A stretch of 64,000 nt of DNA from TMED26 sp002694075 (lineage in GTDB: Bacteria > Pseudomonadota > Alphaproteobacteria > Thalassobaculales > Thalassobaculaceae), in contig JAYYDT010000103.1 in assembly GCA_036160575.1 (NCBI GenBank), positions 1 to 64,000 on the forward strand. Reading direction: 5' to 3'. Shown here piece by piece: positions 52,009 to 61,302 of the stretch. Position numbers and translations under genes: made by a program. Under the pieces are notes generated by a model that ran no database searches, was not told the DNA's origin, and worked only from the letters and a program-made list of their open reading frames with translations. Position 1 is the stretch's first letter; each line of letters begins with the position of its first letter.

Positions 52009-52875
52009 ATGCGCACAATGAAACCGCATCGGTCGTTGTTAGCCCTGGCCGGGCTGTTCACCTTGCTCGGTATGGCCGCGCCGGCGATGGCCGCCCAGCC
52101 CGAGCCTTGGCAGATGAATTACCAGGATATGGTGACCCCGGTCGGCGCGTTGGTCGACGACTTCCACAACCTCCTTTTGGTGGTCGAATTCGGTATCGCC
52201 ATTTTCGTGTTCGTGCTGCTGGCCTACACCTGCGTGCGGTTCCGCCGGGCGGCCAACCCGAACCCGTCGAAAACCACCCATAACACGTTTATTGAGGTGA
52301 TTTGGACCGCCGTGCCGGTCCTGATCCTGGTGGTGATCGCGGTGCCGTCCTTTAAGTTACTGTATTACATGGACAAAACCGCCGAGCCGGATTTGACCGT
52401 CAAGGTGACCGCCAACCAATGGTACTGGGATTACGAGTATCCCGACCAAAATGGCTTGGTGTTTTCAAGCAACATGCTTGACGAGGAAGAGGCTAAAGAG
52501 GCCGGCGATCCGCGCCTCCTCGGCGTCGACAACCCGTTGGTCGTGCCGGTCGGCAAGAACATCCAGGTTCTGGTGACCAGCAACGACGTCATGCACTCGT
52601 TCTTCGTGCCGTCCCTGGCGGTTCAGATTTATGGTATCGCCGGCCGCTCTAATGAAACCTGGATGCGCATCGACAAGGCCGGCACCTACTACGGCCAATG
52701 CAATCAGATCTGCGGCGTGAACCATTCGTTTATGCCAATCAAAGTGATCGCCGTCGAACAAGGCGAATACGACCAATGGCTGGTCAAGGCGAAGGAAGAG
52801 TTCGCCCTGAACAGCGCATCACCCAAGCTGAAGCTGGCGTCGGTCACCACCGACCGCGCGCCGCAAACCAATTGA
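52009..52875 (+). CDS. coxB: Cytochrome c oxidase subunit II
   Basis: Electron-entry subunit of the aa3-type oxidase, 288 aa from ATG at 52009. A signal peptide (LLALAGLFTLLGMAAPAMAA), two membrane helices and a periplasmic CuA cupredoxin domain are seen. Tryptophan-rich NQWYWDYEYPD and CuA ligands in VMHSFF and CNQICGVNHSFM are intact. The Glu of the usual CSELCG is Gln here; only its backbone carbonyl binds copper, so function should be kept. An insert SSNMLDEEEAKEAGDPRLL lies before the CuA core. Confidence 0.96.
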   Translation: MRTMKPHRSLLALAGLFTLLGMAAPAMAAQPEPWQMNYQDMVTPVGALVDDFHNLLLVVEFGIAIFVFVLLAYTCVRFRRAANPNPSKTTHNTFIEVIWTAVPVLILVVIAVPSFKLLYYMDKTAEPDLTVKVTANQWYWDYEYPDQNGLVFSSNMLDEEEAKEAGDPRLLGVDNPLVVPVGKNIQVLVTSNDVMHSFFVPSLAVQIYGIAGRSNETWMRIDKAGTYYGQCNQICGVNHSFMPIKVIAVEQGEYDQWLVKAKEEFALNSASPKLKLASVTTDRAPQTN

Positions 52876-52894
52876 GCTTCGTGGAGAAAGATCA

Positions 52895-54502
52895 ATGAGT
52901 ACGACCGCCGCCCACGTGGACGACCACGGACATGACGCGCCGCACGGTTTCGTGCGCCGTTGGCTGTATTCAACCAACCATAAGGACATCGGCACGATGT
53001 ACATCGTGTTCGGCGGCCTCGGCGGGATCGTCGGGCTGCTGATGTCGATTTACATGCGGATGGAACTGCAGGCCCCCGGTCTGCAGTACATGACCGACGG
53101 TAATGTGTGGAACGTGCTGGTCACGGCCCATGGTCTGATCATGGTTTTCTTCTTCGTCATGCCGGTGGTGATCAGCGGTTTCGGCAACTGGTTCGTGCCG
53201 TTGATGATCGGCGCGCCGGACATGGCGTTTCCGCGAATGAACAACATCAGCTTTTGGCTGATGCCGCCGGCTTTGCTTTTGTTGGTGACCTCGATGTTCG
53301 TCGAAGGCACCGGCGGCGCGCCGGGCGTGGGCGTCGGTTGGACCATTTATCCGCCGTTGTCAGGCGGCTTGCAGACCGGCATGGCGATGGATCTGGCGAT
53401 CTTGTCGCTGCACTTGGCCGGCGCCTCGTCGATCTTGGGAGCGGCCAATTTCATCACCACCATTTTCAATATGCGCGCGCCGGGCATGACCCTGCATAAG
53501 ATGCCGCTGTTCGTGTGGTCGGTGCTGGTCACCGCCTTCTTGCTGCTGCTGGCCGTGCCGGTGTTGGCCGGGGCGATCACCATGTTGCTGACCGACCGCA
53601 ATTTCGGCACCGCGTTCTTCGATCCGGCCGGTGGCGGCGACCCGGTGCTGTTCCTGCATCTGTTCTGGTTCTTCGGCCACCCTGAAGTTTACATTATGAT
53701 CCTGCCGGCCTTCGGCATTGTTAGCCAGATCGTTTCGACCTTCTCGCGCAAGCCGGTCTTCGGGTACCTGGGCATGGCTTACGCGATGGTCGCCATTGGT
53801 TTCGTCGGCTTCATCGTGTGGGCCCACCACATGTACACGGTTGGCCTGCATGTCGACACGCGGGCCTACTTCACGGCCGCGACCATGGTCATCGCGGTGC
53901 CCACCGGGGTGAAAATCTTCTCGTGGATCGCGACCATGTGGGGCGGCTCGATTGAGTTCCGCTTGCCGTTGATGTGGGCGCTGGCGCTGATCATCTTGTT
54001 CACCATCGGCGGTGTCACCGGGGTGGTGTTGGCCAACGCCGGGATCGATATGACCTTGCACAACACCTATTTCGTAATCGGCCATTTCCATTACGTGCTG
54101 TCGATGGGCGCTTTGTTCGGGATTTTCGCCGGGATTTACTACTGGTTCCCGAAGATGACCGGCTACAACTACAGCGACAAACTAGGCAAACTGCATTTCT
54201 GGCTGACCTTTATCGGCGTCAACCTGACCTTCTTCCCGATGCACTTCTCGGGCTTGGCCGGGATGCCGCGGCGCTACATCGATTACCCCGACGCTTTCGA
54301 GGGTTGGAATTTCGTTTCCTCGATTGGTTCTTACGTCTCGGGGATTGCCTCGCTGGTCTTCCTGTTCGTCGTGTGGGAGGCCTTCACGGCCAAGCGCAAA
54401 GCCGAGGATAACCCCTGGGGTGAGGGCGCTGACACCTTGGAATGGAGCGTTTCGTCGCCGCCGCCGTTCCACACCTTCAATGAACTGCCGAAGGTGAATT
54501 GA
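52895..54502 (+). CDS. coxA: Cytochrome c oxidase subunit I
   Basis: Catalytic subunit with haem a and the haem a3-CuB centre, 535 aa, twelve membrane helices. YSTNHKDIGTMYIVFG at the N-terminus, GHPEVYIMILPAFG with the CuB His and cross-linked Tyr, WAHHMYTVG, and HNTYFVIGHFHYVLS with haem His residues are present. The Glu in GHPEVYI places it in the A1 type of haem-copper oxidases. It starts 19 bp after coxB. Confidence 0.97.
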   Translation: MSTTAAHVDDHGHDAPHGFVRRWLYSTNHKDIGTMYIVFGGLGGIVGLLMSIYMRMELQAPGLQYMTDGNVWNVLVTAHGLIMVFFFVMPVVISGFGNWFVPLMIGAPDMAFPRMNNISFWLMPPALLLLVTSMFVEGTGGAPGVGVGWTIYPPLSGGLQTGMAMDLAILSLHLAGASSILGAANFITTIFNMRAPGMTLHKMPLFVWSVLVTAFLLLLAVPVLAGAITMLLTDRNFGTAFFDPAGGGDPVLFLHLFWFFGHPEVYIMILPAFGIVSQIVSTFSRKPVFGYLGMAYAMVAIGFVGFIVWAHHMYTVGLHVDTRAYFTAATMVIAVPTGVKIFSWIATMWGGSIEFRLPLMWALALIILFTIGGVTGVVLANAGIDMTLHNTYFVIGHFHYVLSMGALFGIFAGIYYWFPKMTGYNYSDKLGKLHFWLTFIGVNLTFFPMHFSGLAGMPRRYIDYPDAFEGWNFVSSIGSYVSGIASLVFLFVVWEAFTAKRKAEDNPWGEGADTLEWSVSSPPPFHTFNELPKVN

Positions 54503-54533
54503 TCCTTCGCGACGACGTGCGAGGCGCGCGCTA

Positions 54534-55454
54534 ATGACTGATTCAACACTTCACGCGGACACGGCAAGCGACGCCGTGTCCGTTGTTGATGGCGGTACGG
54601 TGGGCGATTACATCGCGCTGCTGAAGCCGCGTGTGATGTCGTTGGTGATTTTCACGGCCTTTGTTGGCTATGTGCTCGCGCCTGGCGCTTTGCACCCGGT
54701 TTTGGGCGCCATCGCCATTTTGGCGGTCGCGGTCGGCGCCGGGGCCTCGGGCGCGATCAATATGTGGTACGACCGTGATATCGATGCGGTCATGGCACGC
54801 ACCAAGGGGCGGCCGATCCCGGCTGGCCGCGTTAACGCCGACGAGGCGCTGGCCTTCGGGGTGGTGCTGTCGATCGGCTCGGTGGTGGTGATGGGGCTGG
54901 CGGTAAACTGGCTCGCCGCCGGCCTGTTGGCCCTGACCATCGGCTATTATGTCTTTTTTTACACCATGTGGCTAAAGCGCCGAACCCCGCAGAATATTGT
55001 TGTGGGCGGTGCCGCCGGTGCCTTTCCGCCGATGATTGGCTGGGCCGCCGCGACCGGCGAGGTGTCGATCGAATCACTGGTCCTATTCGCCATTATCTTC
55101 ATGTGGACGCCGCCGCATTTCTGGGCTTTGGCGCTTTACCGGAGCGGCGATTACCGCGCCGCCGGCGTGCCCATGCTGCCAGTGGTTGCCGGTCGCGCCG
55201 AAACCCGCCGCCAGATCGTCATTTATAGTGTGCTCTTGGCGCCCCTCGGCGTGGCACCATGGTGGCTCGGTTTTGCGGGACCGTTTTACGGCAGTGTCGC
55301 CGCGGTTTTGGGCGGGGTCTTTCTATTGGGTGCCATGCGTGTCTGGCGCGACGACCAGGAGAGGCACTGCCGCCAATTGTTCGGCTTTTCCATCCTCTAT
55401 TTGTTCGCGATTTTCGCCATGTTGTTGGTGGATCGCGGCATCGCCGTCTTGTGA
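54534..55454 (+). CDS. ctaB: Protohaem IX farnesyltransferase (haem O synthase)
   Basis: Adds farnesyl to haem B to give haem O, precursor of haem A. It has 306 aa and about nine membrane helices. The prenyl-diphosphate site is NMWYDRDIDAVMARTKGRP, and FFYTMWLKRRTPQNIVVGG is conserved. ATG at 54534, 31 bp after coxA. Confidence 0.96.
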   Translation: MTDSTLHADTASDAVSVVDGGTVGDYIALLKPRVMSLVIFTAFVGYVLAPGALHPVLGAIAILAVAVGAGASGAINMWYDRDIDAVMARTKGRPIPAGRVNADEALAFGVVLSIGSVVVMGLAVNWLAAGLLALTIGYYVFFYTMWLKRRTPQNIVVGGAAGAFPPMIGWAAATGEVSIESLVLFAIIFMWTPPHFWALALYRSGDYRAAGVPMLPVVAGRAETRRQIVIYSVLLAPLGVAPWWLGFAGPFYGSVAAVLGGVFLLGAMRVWRDDQERHCRQLFGFSILYLFAIFAMLLVDRGIAVL

Positions 55455-55491
55455 GCGGCGAGGAGCGTGATCCATGGACCGGAGACCTGAG

Positions 55492-55614
55492 ATGACCCCG
55501 CCGGAAATCACCGCCCTGTATGAGCGCAAGCGTGGCAAAAACCTGGCGGTGCTGGGCGCCATCGCGGCGGTTTTCGTGTTGTTTTTCGCGATCACCATTA
55601 TTCGGATGTCCTAG
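55492..55614 (+). CDS. Small cytochrome oxidase assembly-type peptide (CoxF-like)
   Basis: A 40-aa peptide with a charged start (MTPPEITALYERKRGKN) and one membrane helix (LAVLGAIAAVFVLFFAITII). It lies between ctaB and ctaG, 3 bp before the latter, where many alphaproteobacteria keep a tiny membrane gene (CoxF-like). ATG at 55492 has GGAGA upstream; an in-frame ATG at 55474 behind GAGGAG is the alternative (46 aa). Role in oxidase assembly is inferred from position. Confidence 0.75.
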   Translation: MTPPEITALYERKRGKNLAVLGAIAAVFVLFFAITIIRMS

Positions 55615-55617
55615 GCG

Positions 55618-56238
55618 ATGGCGGCGACCCGATCCTTGGCGGCGGCGCGCCGCACCGGCAACCGGCGCACCATTTTCGCGGTGGCCTTGGTCGGGTGCGG
55701 CATGCTCGGCTTGTCGTTCGCGGCGGTCCCGCTCTACGACCTATTCTGCCGGGTGACCGGTTATGGCGGCACCACGCAAGTAGCGGCGAGCGGTGCGGGA
55801 CAAATCCTTGACCGTGAAATGGTGGTGCGCTTCGACAGCTCGGTAAACCGCAAGCTGCCCTGGCATTTCACGCCGGAGGTGGTCAAGCTCAAGGTGCGCG
55901 TGGGGGAAACCAATCTGGCCTCCTACACCGCGACCAATCAGGGCGACGCGCCGTTGGTCGGGACCGCGACATTCAATGTGACGCCCGATAAGATGGGCCA
56001 GTATTTCAATAAAATTGAGTGTTTTTGTTTCACGGAGCAGGTGTTGAACCCGGGGGAGACGGTGCATATGCCGGTCTCGTTTTTCATCGACCCGGCCATC
56101 GCCGAGGATGAAAATCTGGCGGATGTGACGACGGTGACCTTGTCCTACACGTTTTTCCAGGCCGAGGATCAAAGCGCGGCGCAAAGGCCGCAGGTAAGTG
56201 AATTCAGCGAGCGCCCACGCGCGGCGTTGGCAAATTAG
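55618..56238 (+). CDS. ctaG: Cytochrome c oxidase assembly protein CtaG (Cox11)
   Basis: Membrane-anchored copper chaperone that delivers copper to CuB in subunit I. It has 206 aa, with one N-terminal helix (IFAVALVGCGMLGLSFAAVPLYDLFC) and a periplasmic immunoglobulin-like domain. The copper-binding CFCF motif lies in FNKIECFCFTEQVLNPGE. ATG at 55618. Confidence 0.95.
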   Translation: MAATRSLAAARRTGNRRTIFAVALVGCGMLGLSFAAVPLYDLFCRVTGYGGTTQVAASGAGQILDREMVVRFDSSVNRKLPWHFTPEVVKLKVRVGETNLASYTATNQGDAPLVGTATFNVTPDKMGQYFNKIECFCFTEQVLNPGETVHMPVSFFIDPAIAEDENLADVTTVTLSYTFFQAEDQSAAQRPQVSEFSERPRAALAN

Positions 56239-56289
56239 GGGGGAACGCTCGGCGTTAAGACCGAACGTCCAAAATCAAAGAGGGCAGCC

Positions 56290-57078
56290 ATGAGTGCGCA
56301 AGATGTAAAACACACCTATCACCTCGTTGAACCGAGCCCGTGGCCGGCGGTCGGCGCCTTCGCCGCTTTGACCACGGCTTTTGGCGCGGTGCTGTATATG
56401 CATGAAAAGCCGTTTGGCGTGGTGCTGCTGATCGTCGGCTTTCTGCTGGTTCTCGGCACCATGTTCTTCTGGTGGCGCGACGTGGTGCGCGAAGCCGAGC
56501 ATCAAAACCACCACTCCTTGGTGGTCCAGATCGGTCTGCGCTACGGCATGATGCTGTTCATTTCCTCCGAGGTCATGTTCTTCGCGGCCTTTTTCTGGGC
56601 ATATTTCGACGCGTCGCTGTACCCCGATGGCGGGGTGTGGCCGCCGGAGGGGATCAAGACCTTCGACCCCTGGGACATCCCCTTGATTAACACGCTGATC
56701 TTGTTGACCTCGTCCTGCACGGTGACCTGGGCGCACCACGGCATCATCGCCGGTAACCGTGACGCCTTGATCAAGGGCCTGACCGCCACGGTGGTGTTGG
56801 GCGCGATTTTCACCGGTTTCCAGGTTTACGAGTATGACCACGCGGCCTTCGGTTTCACCGACGGCATTTACGCCTCGACCTTCTACATGGCCACCGGCTT
56901 CCACGGGTTTCACGTGCTGGTCGGCACCTTGTTCCTGTTGGTCTGTCTGATCCGCGCGCGGGCCGGGCATTTCAAACCGGAACAGCATTTCGGCCTCGAG
57001 GCGGCGGCCTGGTATTGGCATTTCGTCGATGTGGTGTGGATTTTCTTGTTCGCCTGCATCTACGTTTGGGGTCAGTAA
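56290..57078 (+). CDS. coxC: Cytochrome c oxidase subunit III
   Basis: Seven-helix subunit III, 262 aa, which stabilises subunit I and proton uptake. HLVEPSPWPAVGAFAALTTA at the N-terminus, HQNHHSLVVQIGLRYGMMLF with SSEVMFFAAFFWAYFDASL, and GFHGFHVLVGT plus AAWYWHFVDVVWIFLFACIY at the C-terminus are typical. It starts 51 bp after ctaG. Confidence 0.97.
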   Translation: MSAQDVKHTYHLVEPSPWPAVGAFAALTTAFGAVLYMHEKPFGVVLLIVGFLLVLGTMFFWWRDVVREAEHQNHHSLVVQIGLRYGMMLFISSEVMFFAAFFWAYFDASLYPDGGVWPPEGIKTFDPWDIPLINTLILLTSSCTVTWAHHGIIAGNRDALIKGLTATVVLGAIFTGFQVYEYDHAAFGFTDGIYASTFYMATGFHGFHVLVGTLFLLVCLIRARAGHFKPEQHFGLEAAAWYWHFVDVVWIFLFACIYVWGQ

Positions 57079-57133
57079 CACGCGAATTCCGCCGGCGGTC
57101 GGGATCCCCCCGCACCGTTGGCGCCCTTGATTG

Positions 57134-57157
57134 CGCGCCCGCCTTTGTGCGGGCGCG
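57134..57157 (+). terminator. Hairpin after coxC
   Basis: A perfect 9-bp stem, CGCGCCCGC with GCGGGCGCG, closes a 6-nt loop and is followed by TCTCGTTTCT. It may end part of the cox transcript, 55 bp after coxC. The rest of this 198-bp gap shows no clear gene. Confidence 0.6.
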
Positions 57158-57276
57158 TCTCGTTTCTGGGGGCTGTCGCCCGGCGCGGCGGAAAGCGCCG
57201 ATGAAGCCTTGCATTCGCGGCGTTTTCCGCCACCTCTTAGGCACCACCATTTTTTGCGCCGGGAGCGCGCTCGCCC

Positions 57277-58029
57277 ATGTCCTCCTTCTTCATGCGCCAT
57301 TTTGGCTTTCAGCCGACGCTATGGCCGACGTTATTCACCGTGCCGGCGTTGGTGGTGATTTTGGCTTTGGGCTTTTGGCAATTGCAGCGCTTGCAGGAAA
57401 AACTGGCGGTGATCGAGGCTTTCGAGGCGCGGGTAACGGCGCCCGCGGTCGCGCCCCCGCCGGCCGGTGCGCCGGTCGCGGAGATCGAATTCCAACGTGT
57501 TTCGGCAACTGGCCGTTACCTCGCCGACAAGGAGGTGCTGATCCTTGGCCGGCCGTTTGATGGCAACACAGGCTTTCATTTGGTGGTGCCCTTCGCCCTT
57601 GACGACGGGCGGGTGATTTTGATCAACCGCGGCTGGATTCCGGAGAAATTCGGTCCGCTTCCGCGCCGGCCGGCCCGCTTGGCGCCGCCGCGCGACAGCG
57701 TCACGGTTAATGGGCTGGTCCATGTGGTGCGGCCGAAAGGGCGTTTTGTGCCCGATAACGAGCCGGGCCGGGACATGTGGTTTACAATCACACCGTCGGA
57801 GATTGGCGCCGCCAAAGGCCTCGACGCGGTCGCCACCTATTACATCGACCGTTTGCGGCCGACCCCGCGCGACCGACAATTACCGATTGGCGCGTCGACC
57901 GAGGTGTCGGTGCGCAATGACCATCTGCAATACGCCATCACCTGGTTTAGCTTCGCGATCTCGCTGGCGGTGATTTACGTGCTTTATCACCGCCGACGTA
58001 GCCGCGAAGAGGCCGCCGCCGAAGATTGA
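57277..58029 (+). CDS. SURF1 family cytochrome oxidase biogenesis protein
   Basis: Assists haem a insertion into subunit I. It has 250 aa with one helix at each end (LFTVPALVVILALGFWQLQ and YAITWFSFAISLAVIYVLYH) and a periplasmic domain between. LGFWQLQRLQEK, GRPFDGNTGFHLVVPF and INRGWIP are SURF1 signatures. ATG at 57277; a second ATG at 57292 is possible. It ends 10 bp from the convergent GST gene. Confidence 0.93.
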   Translation: MSSFFMRHFGFQPTLWPTLFTVPALVVILALGFWQLQRLQEKLAVIEAFEARVTAPAVAPPPAGAPVAEIEFQRVSATGRYLADKEVLILGRPFDGNTGFHLVVPFALDDGRVILINRGWIPEKFGPLPRRPARLAPPRDSVTVNGLVHVVRPKGRFVPDNEPGRDMWFTITPSEIGAAKGLDAVATYYIDRLRPTPRDRQLPIGASTEVSVRNDHLQYAITWFSFAISLAVIYVLYHRRRSREEAAAED

Positions 58030-58039
58030 CGGCGGCCGT

Positions 58040-58699
58040 TCAGGCGGCGTCGGACGCCGGGGCGGCTAATTGATGCTGGCGGAAGCTGGCGCCGACCAGC
58101 GGGTCTTCCCACACCGCCGCTTCCAGGCGCGCGAGGGGCGGGTGATCGCGGCCCAGATCAATGGTCGAGGGTCGCCAAGATAGGATCATCGCGGCGTAGA
58201 TATCGAGCGCCCCCATACGCGCCCCGTTGATCCAGGTTTTGTCGGCCAGGGCGTGTTTTTCCAAAACCGCGAATTGGTCGGCCAGGTCATCGCGGGCTTT
58301 GGCGCGGATCGGGGCCGGCACGCTGACCCCGTCGGCTTCGAAATCGTCATAGTGATAATTTATGACCATCGTCGCATAGAGATCGCTGGCCATGAAAAAC
58401 AACCAACGCAGAGCTTCCGGCCGGGCCGGGTCGCCGGCTGCCGGGAACAGCCTTCTGTCGGGCGCCAGTTCGCACAGATAGAGCAGGATCGCCGCGCTCT
58501 CGGTCAGTATTGAGCCGTCCGGAAGGCCAAGTGCCGGGACTTTTCCGACCGGATTGATCGCCAGATAATCGGGATTACGATGCTCGCCATGGCCGAAATT
58601 GACTTGCCGCAAGGTCAGAGGGAGACCGGCACAAGCGGCGATCGCTTGCGCCGCCGCGCTGCCCATATTAAAGCCCCAGTAAGGGACGTGTTCTCTCAT
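58040..58699 (-). CDS. Glutathione S-transferase family protein
   Basis: A 219-aa GST-fold protein. The N-terminal thioredoxin-like domain has GFNMGSAAAQAIAACAG and the cis-Pro segment GKVPALGLPDG, then LTESAAILLYL as the glutathione gamma-glutamyl site. The C-terminal helical domain includes MGALDIYAAMI. ATG at 58699 is chosen; the frame is open upstream but runs into the mlaC-like gene. The catalytic residue and substrate are unclear. Confidence 0.88.
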   Translation of the reverse strand: MREHVPYWGFNMGSAAAQAIAACAGLPLTLRQVNFGHGEHRNPDYLAINPVGKVPALGLPDGSILTESAAILLYLCELAPDRRLFPAAGDPARPEALRWLFFMASDLYATMVINYHYDDFEADGVSVPAPIRAKARDDLADQFAVLEKHALADKTWINGARMGALDIYAAMILSWRPSTIDLGRDHPPLARLEAAVWEDPLVGASFRQHQLAAPASDAA

Positions 58700-58727
58700 A
58701 GGTAGTAGAGTAAGATAACGTAACGGT

Positions 58728-59354
58728 TCAGTCAACAATCCCAAAGCTCGCCAATTGGCGGTCCATGGCGACCAGAAGATTGGCGATTTTGCCGCCGTTG
58801 GCGCGAATATAGGCGCCGTATTCGGAGCGTTGGGTGATGCTGAGGGAGACCCCTTCAATGACCACGTCGATGATTTTCAGCGCCCCCTTGCGGTCGATCA
58901 AGCGCCAGTCGACCCGATAGACCGGCGCGGCGCGGTCGGGGTGATAAATTTCGGAATTCACGATCACATACCGCGTGTCGAGGCGCGCGGCGTTGATGAC
59001 CCGCAAGCGTTGACCGTCATAGGCGCTAAAGCGGTTAGCGTAGGTTTCCACCACGATCTTTTTGAACCGGCTGAGATAGCGGTCTTTTTCCGCCGGCGTC
59101 GCCACCCGCCAATACCGGCCGAGAACGAACCGCCCGATGGTGGCCATGTCAAAATGCTCGCTCAACAATGTGTCAAAACCCTGGCGTTTGCGGACCGGGT
59201 CGATGTGACCTGTCGAAACGAGGTTCAGCGCGCGCGTGCTCAAATCCTCGACAATGGCGCGCGCGGCCGCGACACCTTCGGCGTGCCCGCGTTCAGGTGC
59301 GAACAGAAGCAAGAGTGCAAGTATAACGCCGATACGGCTGAGCATCCGGGCCAT
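58728..59354 (-). CDS. MlaC/Ttg2D family phospholipid-binding protein
   Basis: Periplasmic lipid shuttle of the Mla system (toluene-tolerance family), 208 aa from ATG at 59354, with AAAGG upstream; a TTG six codons earlier is less likely. A signal peptide (IGVILALLLLFAPERGHA) precedes the domain with FDMATIGRFVLGRYWR, VYRVDWRLI and KIIDVVIEGVSL. It is next to an mlaA-like gene; the ABC parts mlaDEF are not in the window. Confidence 0.9.
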   Translation of the reverse strand: MARMLSRIGVILALLLLFAPERGHAEGVAAARAIVEDLSTRALNLVSTGHIDPVRKRQGFDTLLSEHFDMATIGRFVLGRYWRVATPAEKDRYLSRFKKIVVETYANRFSAYDGQRLRVINAARLDTRYVIVNSEIYHPDRAAPVYRVDWRLIDRKGALKIIDVVIEGVSLSITQRSEYGAYIRANGGKIANLLVAMDRQLASFGIVD

Positions 59355-59393
59355 GGGTGACCTTTGGAACAATCTAAGCGCGCAAGTCCCCGC

Positions 59394-60242
59394 CTAGTCC
59401 GGTAGTTTACCGGATTGACGGTCGGTGTCACCCTCGTTGGGCGCGAATTCATTGAAAAGATCGTCGTTAGGGCCGGCCTGAACATTCGGCAGCAGGGCAC
59501 CGTTTAACACGTCCGATTGTCGACGTTGCAGGTAGATGGTGCGCACGGCGGCGTAATAGTCCAGTGAATCGCGGCGAAGTCCGTCGATCTGTCGACCGTT
59601 TACAGCGCGAAAATCAACCGCGCTGGTGACGCCACGGGCCAGACCGACCTGGGTCGCCGCACGCTGGCTGTCAAAGATATCGACCGGCGAGGCCAAGGGG
59701 TCGATGAGGCGGTCGACGACGAGACCGATAACGTCGCGCACCGAACTCGGCCCCAACAACGGCAAGACCACGTAGGGGCCGGGGGTGATGGTGTAAACCC
59801 CCAGGGTTTGGCCGAAATCCTCTTTGCGGTAGGGCAAACCGCTGAGCGCGGCGAGATCGACAAGGCCCAGGGTCATGGAGTTTAGGAAAAACCGCGCGGT
59901 GGTCGCGCCGGCGGCCTCAATGTCGCCTTGCAAGATGTCATTGGCCAGGATCACGGGCGTGCTCAGGTGGCGCAAGAAAGCGCGCACGCTGTCGCGTATC
60001 GGGGACGGGACCACCTCGCGGTAAAACTCGCCGGCCGGCGCCAGCACAAATTCGTCGACTTTTTCGTTGAAAGCGAAAATTTGCCGATTCACCGGTTCGA
60101 AGGGATCATAAGATTCGCCGGTGGGGGGCCCCGGGTTGGTCGCGCAGCCGGTGAGCAAGGCCGCCGCCACAACCAACGCCGCCACGGATGCTCGGCGGGC
60201 GCGGGCGCTTTCACGGGAGGCTCGAATCAATTTCATGACCAT
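59394..60242 (-). CDS. mlaA: MlaA/VacJ family lipoprotein
   Basis: Outer-membrane lipoprotein that removes phospholipid from the outer leaflet. It has 282 aa, with lipobox LLTGC (C33) after a hydrophobic signal. NRQIFAFNEKVDEFVLAPAGEFYR, ILANDILQGDIEAAG and the FGQTLGVYTITPGPYVVLPLLGPSSVRD region are, in parts, the VacJ signature. Start ATG at 60242; a second ATG at 60236 is equivalent. It precedes the mlaC-like gene by 39 bp. Confidence 0.94.
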   Translation of the reverse strand: MVMKLIRASRESARARRASVAALVVAAALLTGCATNPGPPTGESYDPFEPVNRQIFAFNEKVDEFVLAPAGEFYREVVPSPIRDSVRAFLRHLSTPVILANDILQGDIEAAGATTARFFLNSMTLGLVDLAALSGLPYRKEDFGQTLGVYTITPGPYVVLPLLGPSSVRDVIGLVVDRLIDPLASPVDIFDSQRAATQVGLARGVTSAVDFRAVNGRQIDGLRRDSLDYYAAVRTIYLQRRQSDVLNGALLPNVQAGPNDDLFNEFAPNEGDTDRQSGKLPD

Positions 60243-60306
60243 GCGTGGAAGATACTCAGATATGTCCGCTTAACAAGGTTTTGTGTCAAATTGACGTTGG
60301 CCAGCT

Positions 60307-61266
60307 TCAGGACGTGTCTTTGTCCCCGTCGGTCAACCACCGCGCATAGGGTCGCAAGATCAACGGCAGTAAGTAAATGGGAAACTGTATCGCCGCGAAA
60401 TATAGGAAATAATCGGCCGGCCAGGCCCCGCCGGAGGCCAACACCAAGGCGAAATTACGGTTTCCGCTGACGAATCCGATGGCCCCGGCGGTCACCCGCG
60501 AACTCCACCAAAAGATCGCCGTGCCGAACGCGATCATCAGCCCCGCGCTGGCGAAGGCGGTGACCACCAACAACCCGGCGACGGCGGGATTTTTGAAAAT
60601 GGTCTCCGCCGCGCCGTCCATCACCGCGATTCCGAACAAAAAGAGAAACACCACCGCAAGCCCATCGATCCGCAGGGGATGGCGTTTAATCGCCGCCGCG
60701 CCGATCAGCCGGCGCAGCACCAATGCGGCCAAAGCCGTGCCGATGATCATCACCGCCAACCGCAGGCTCAAGGTCCAGGGCTGTAACCCCAGTTCGAGAC
60801 CCAGGACGACCGCCGCCAGGGGGGGTAGGGTCAGCGGCAACAGAAAGCTGGCGATAAGCGAAAGGACAAAAGCCAAAGCGCCGTCAAGCCCGAGAATCAT
60901 CGCCACCGTCGCCGCCGAGGCCAGCGGCGGCGAGGCGGCCCACAGGATCACCGCCGCCTTGAGGGTTGGCGGCAAATCGACCAGCGCCAGGACCCCGGCC
61001 GCGACCAGCGGACTGAGCACCATGATCCACAGCACGGCCATCGCCAAAGTGCCAGGCGCGCGCACCTGGGCGGCGAGACGCTGGGGATCGATGCGCAGGT
61101 ACACCACCGTCATCAACGCCAGCACCAGGACGGTCAAAAACGGGCGCAGCAAGGCCGCCACCGGCGGCAAGAATAAACCCAGGAGGAAGCCGGCGGCCAT
61201 GAACCAGGTGGCGTGGCGCCCAAGTGTTTCGAGAAATCGTGACACGTTTCTGGTTTTATCCTTCAA
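60307..61266 (-). CDS. SBF/BASS family transporter
   Basis: Integral membrane protein of 319 aa with about ten helices, of the bile acid:sodium symporter-like superfamily. LLGLFLPPVAALLRPFL, ILWAASPPLASAATVAMILG and the GFVSGNRNFALVLA segment fit this fold; the last is the crossover-helix region. The substrate is unknown. ATG at 61266 is divergent from the thioesterase gene across 36 bp. Confidence 0.78.
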   Translation of the reverse strand: MKDKTRNVSRFLETLGRHATWFMAAGFLLGLFLPPVAALLRPFLTVLVLALMTVVYLRIDPQRLAAQVRAPGTLAMAVLWIMVLSPLVAAGVLALVDLPPTLKAAVILWAASPPLASAATVAMILGLDGALAFVLSLIASFLLPLTLPPLAAVVLGLELGLQPWTLSLRLAVMIIGTALAALVLRRLIGAAAIKRHPLRIDGLAVVFLFLFGIAVMDGAAETIFKNPAVAGLLVVTAFASAGLMIAFGTAIFWWSSRVTAGAIGFVSGNRNFALVLASGGAWPADYFLYFAAIQFPIYLLPLILRPYARWLTDGDKDTS

Positions 61267-61302
61267 TACCGGCCACGAGGTTTTATGCGGGTATCGTAAT
61301 CA

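Noticed and set aside
56275..57300. Open frame of 341 codons opposite coxC
   Set aside because: coxC on the other strand has all subunit III motifs; this translation has none.
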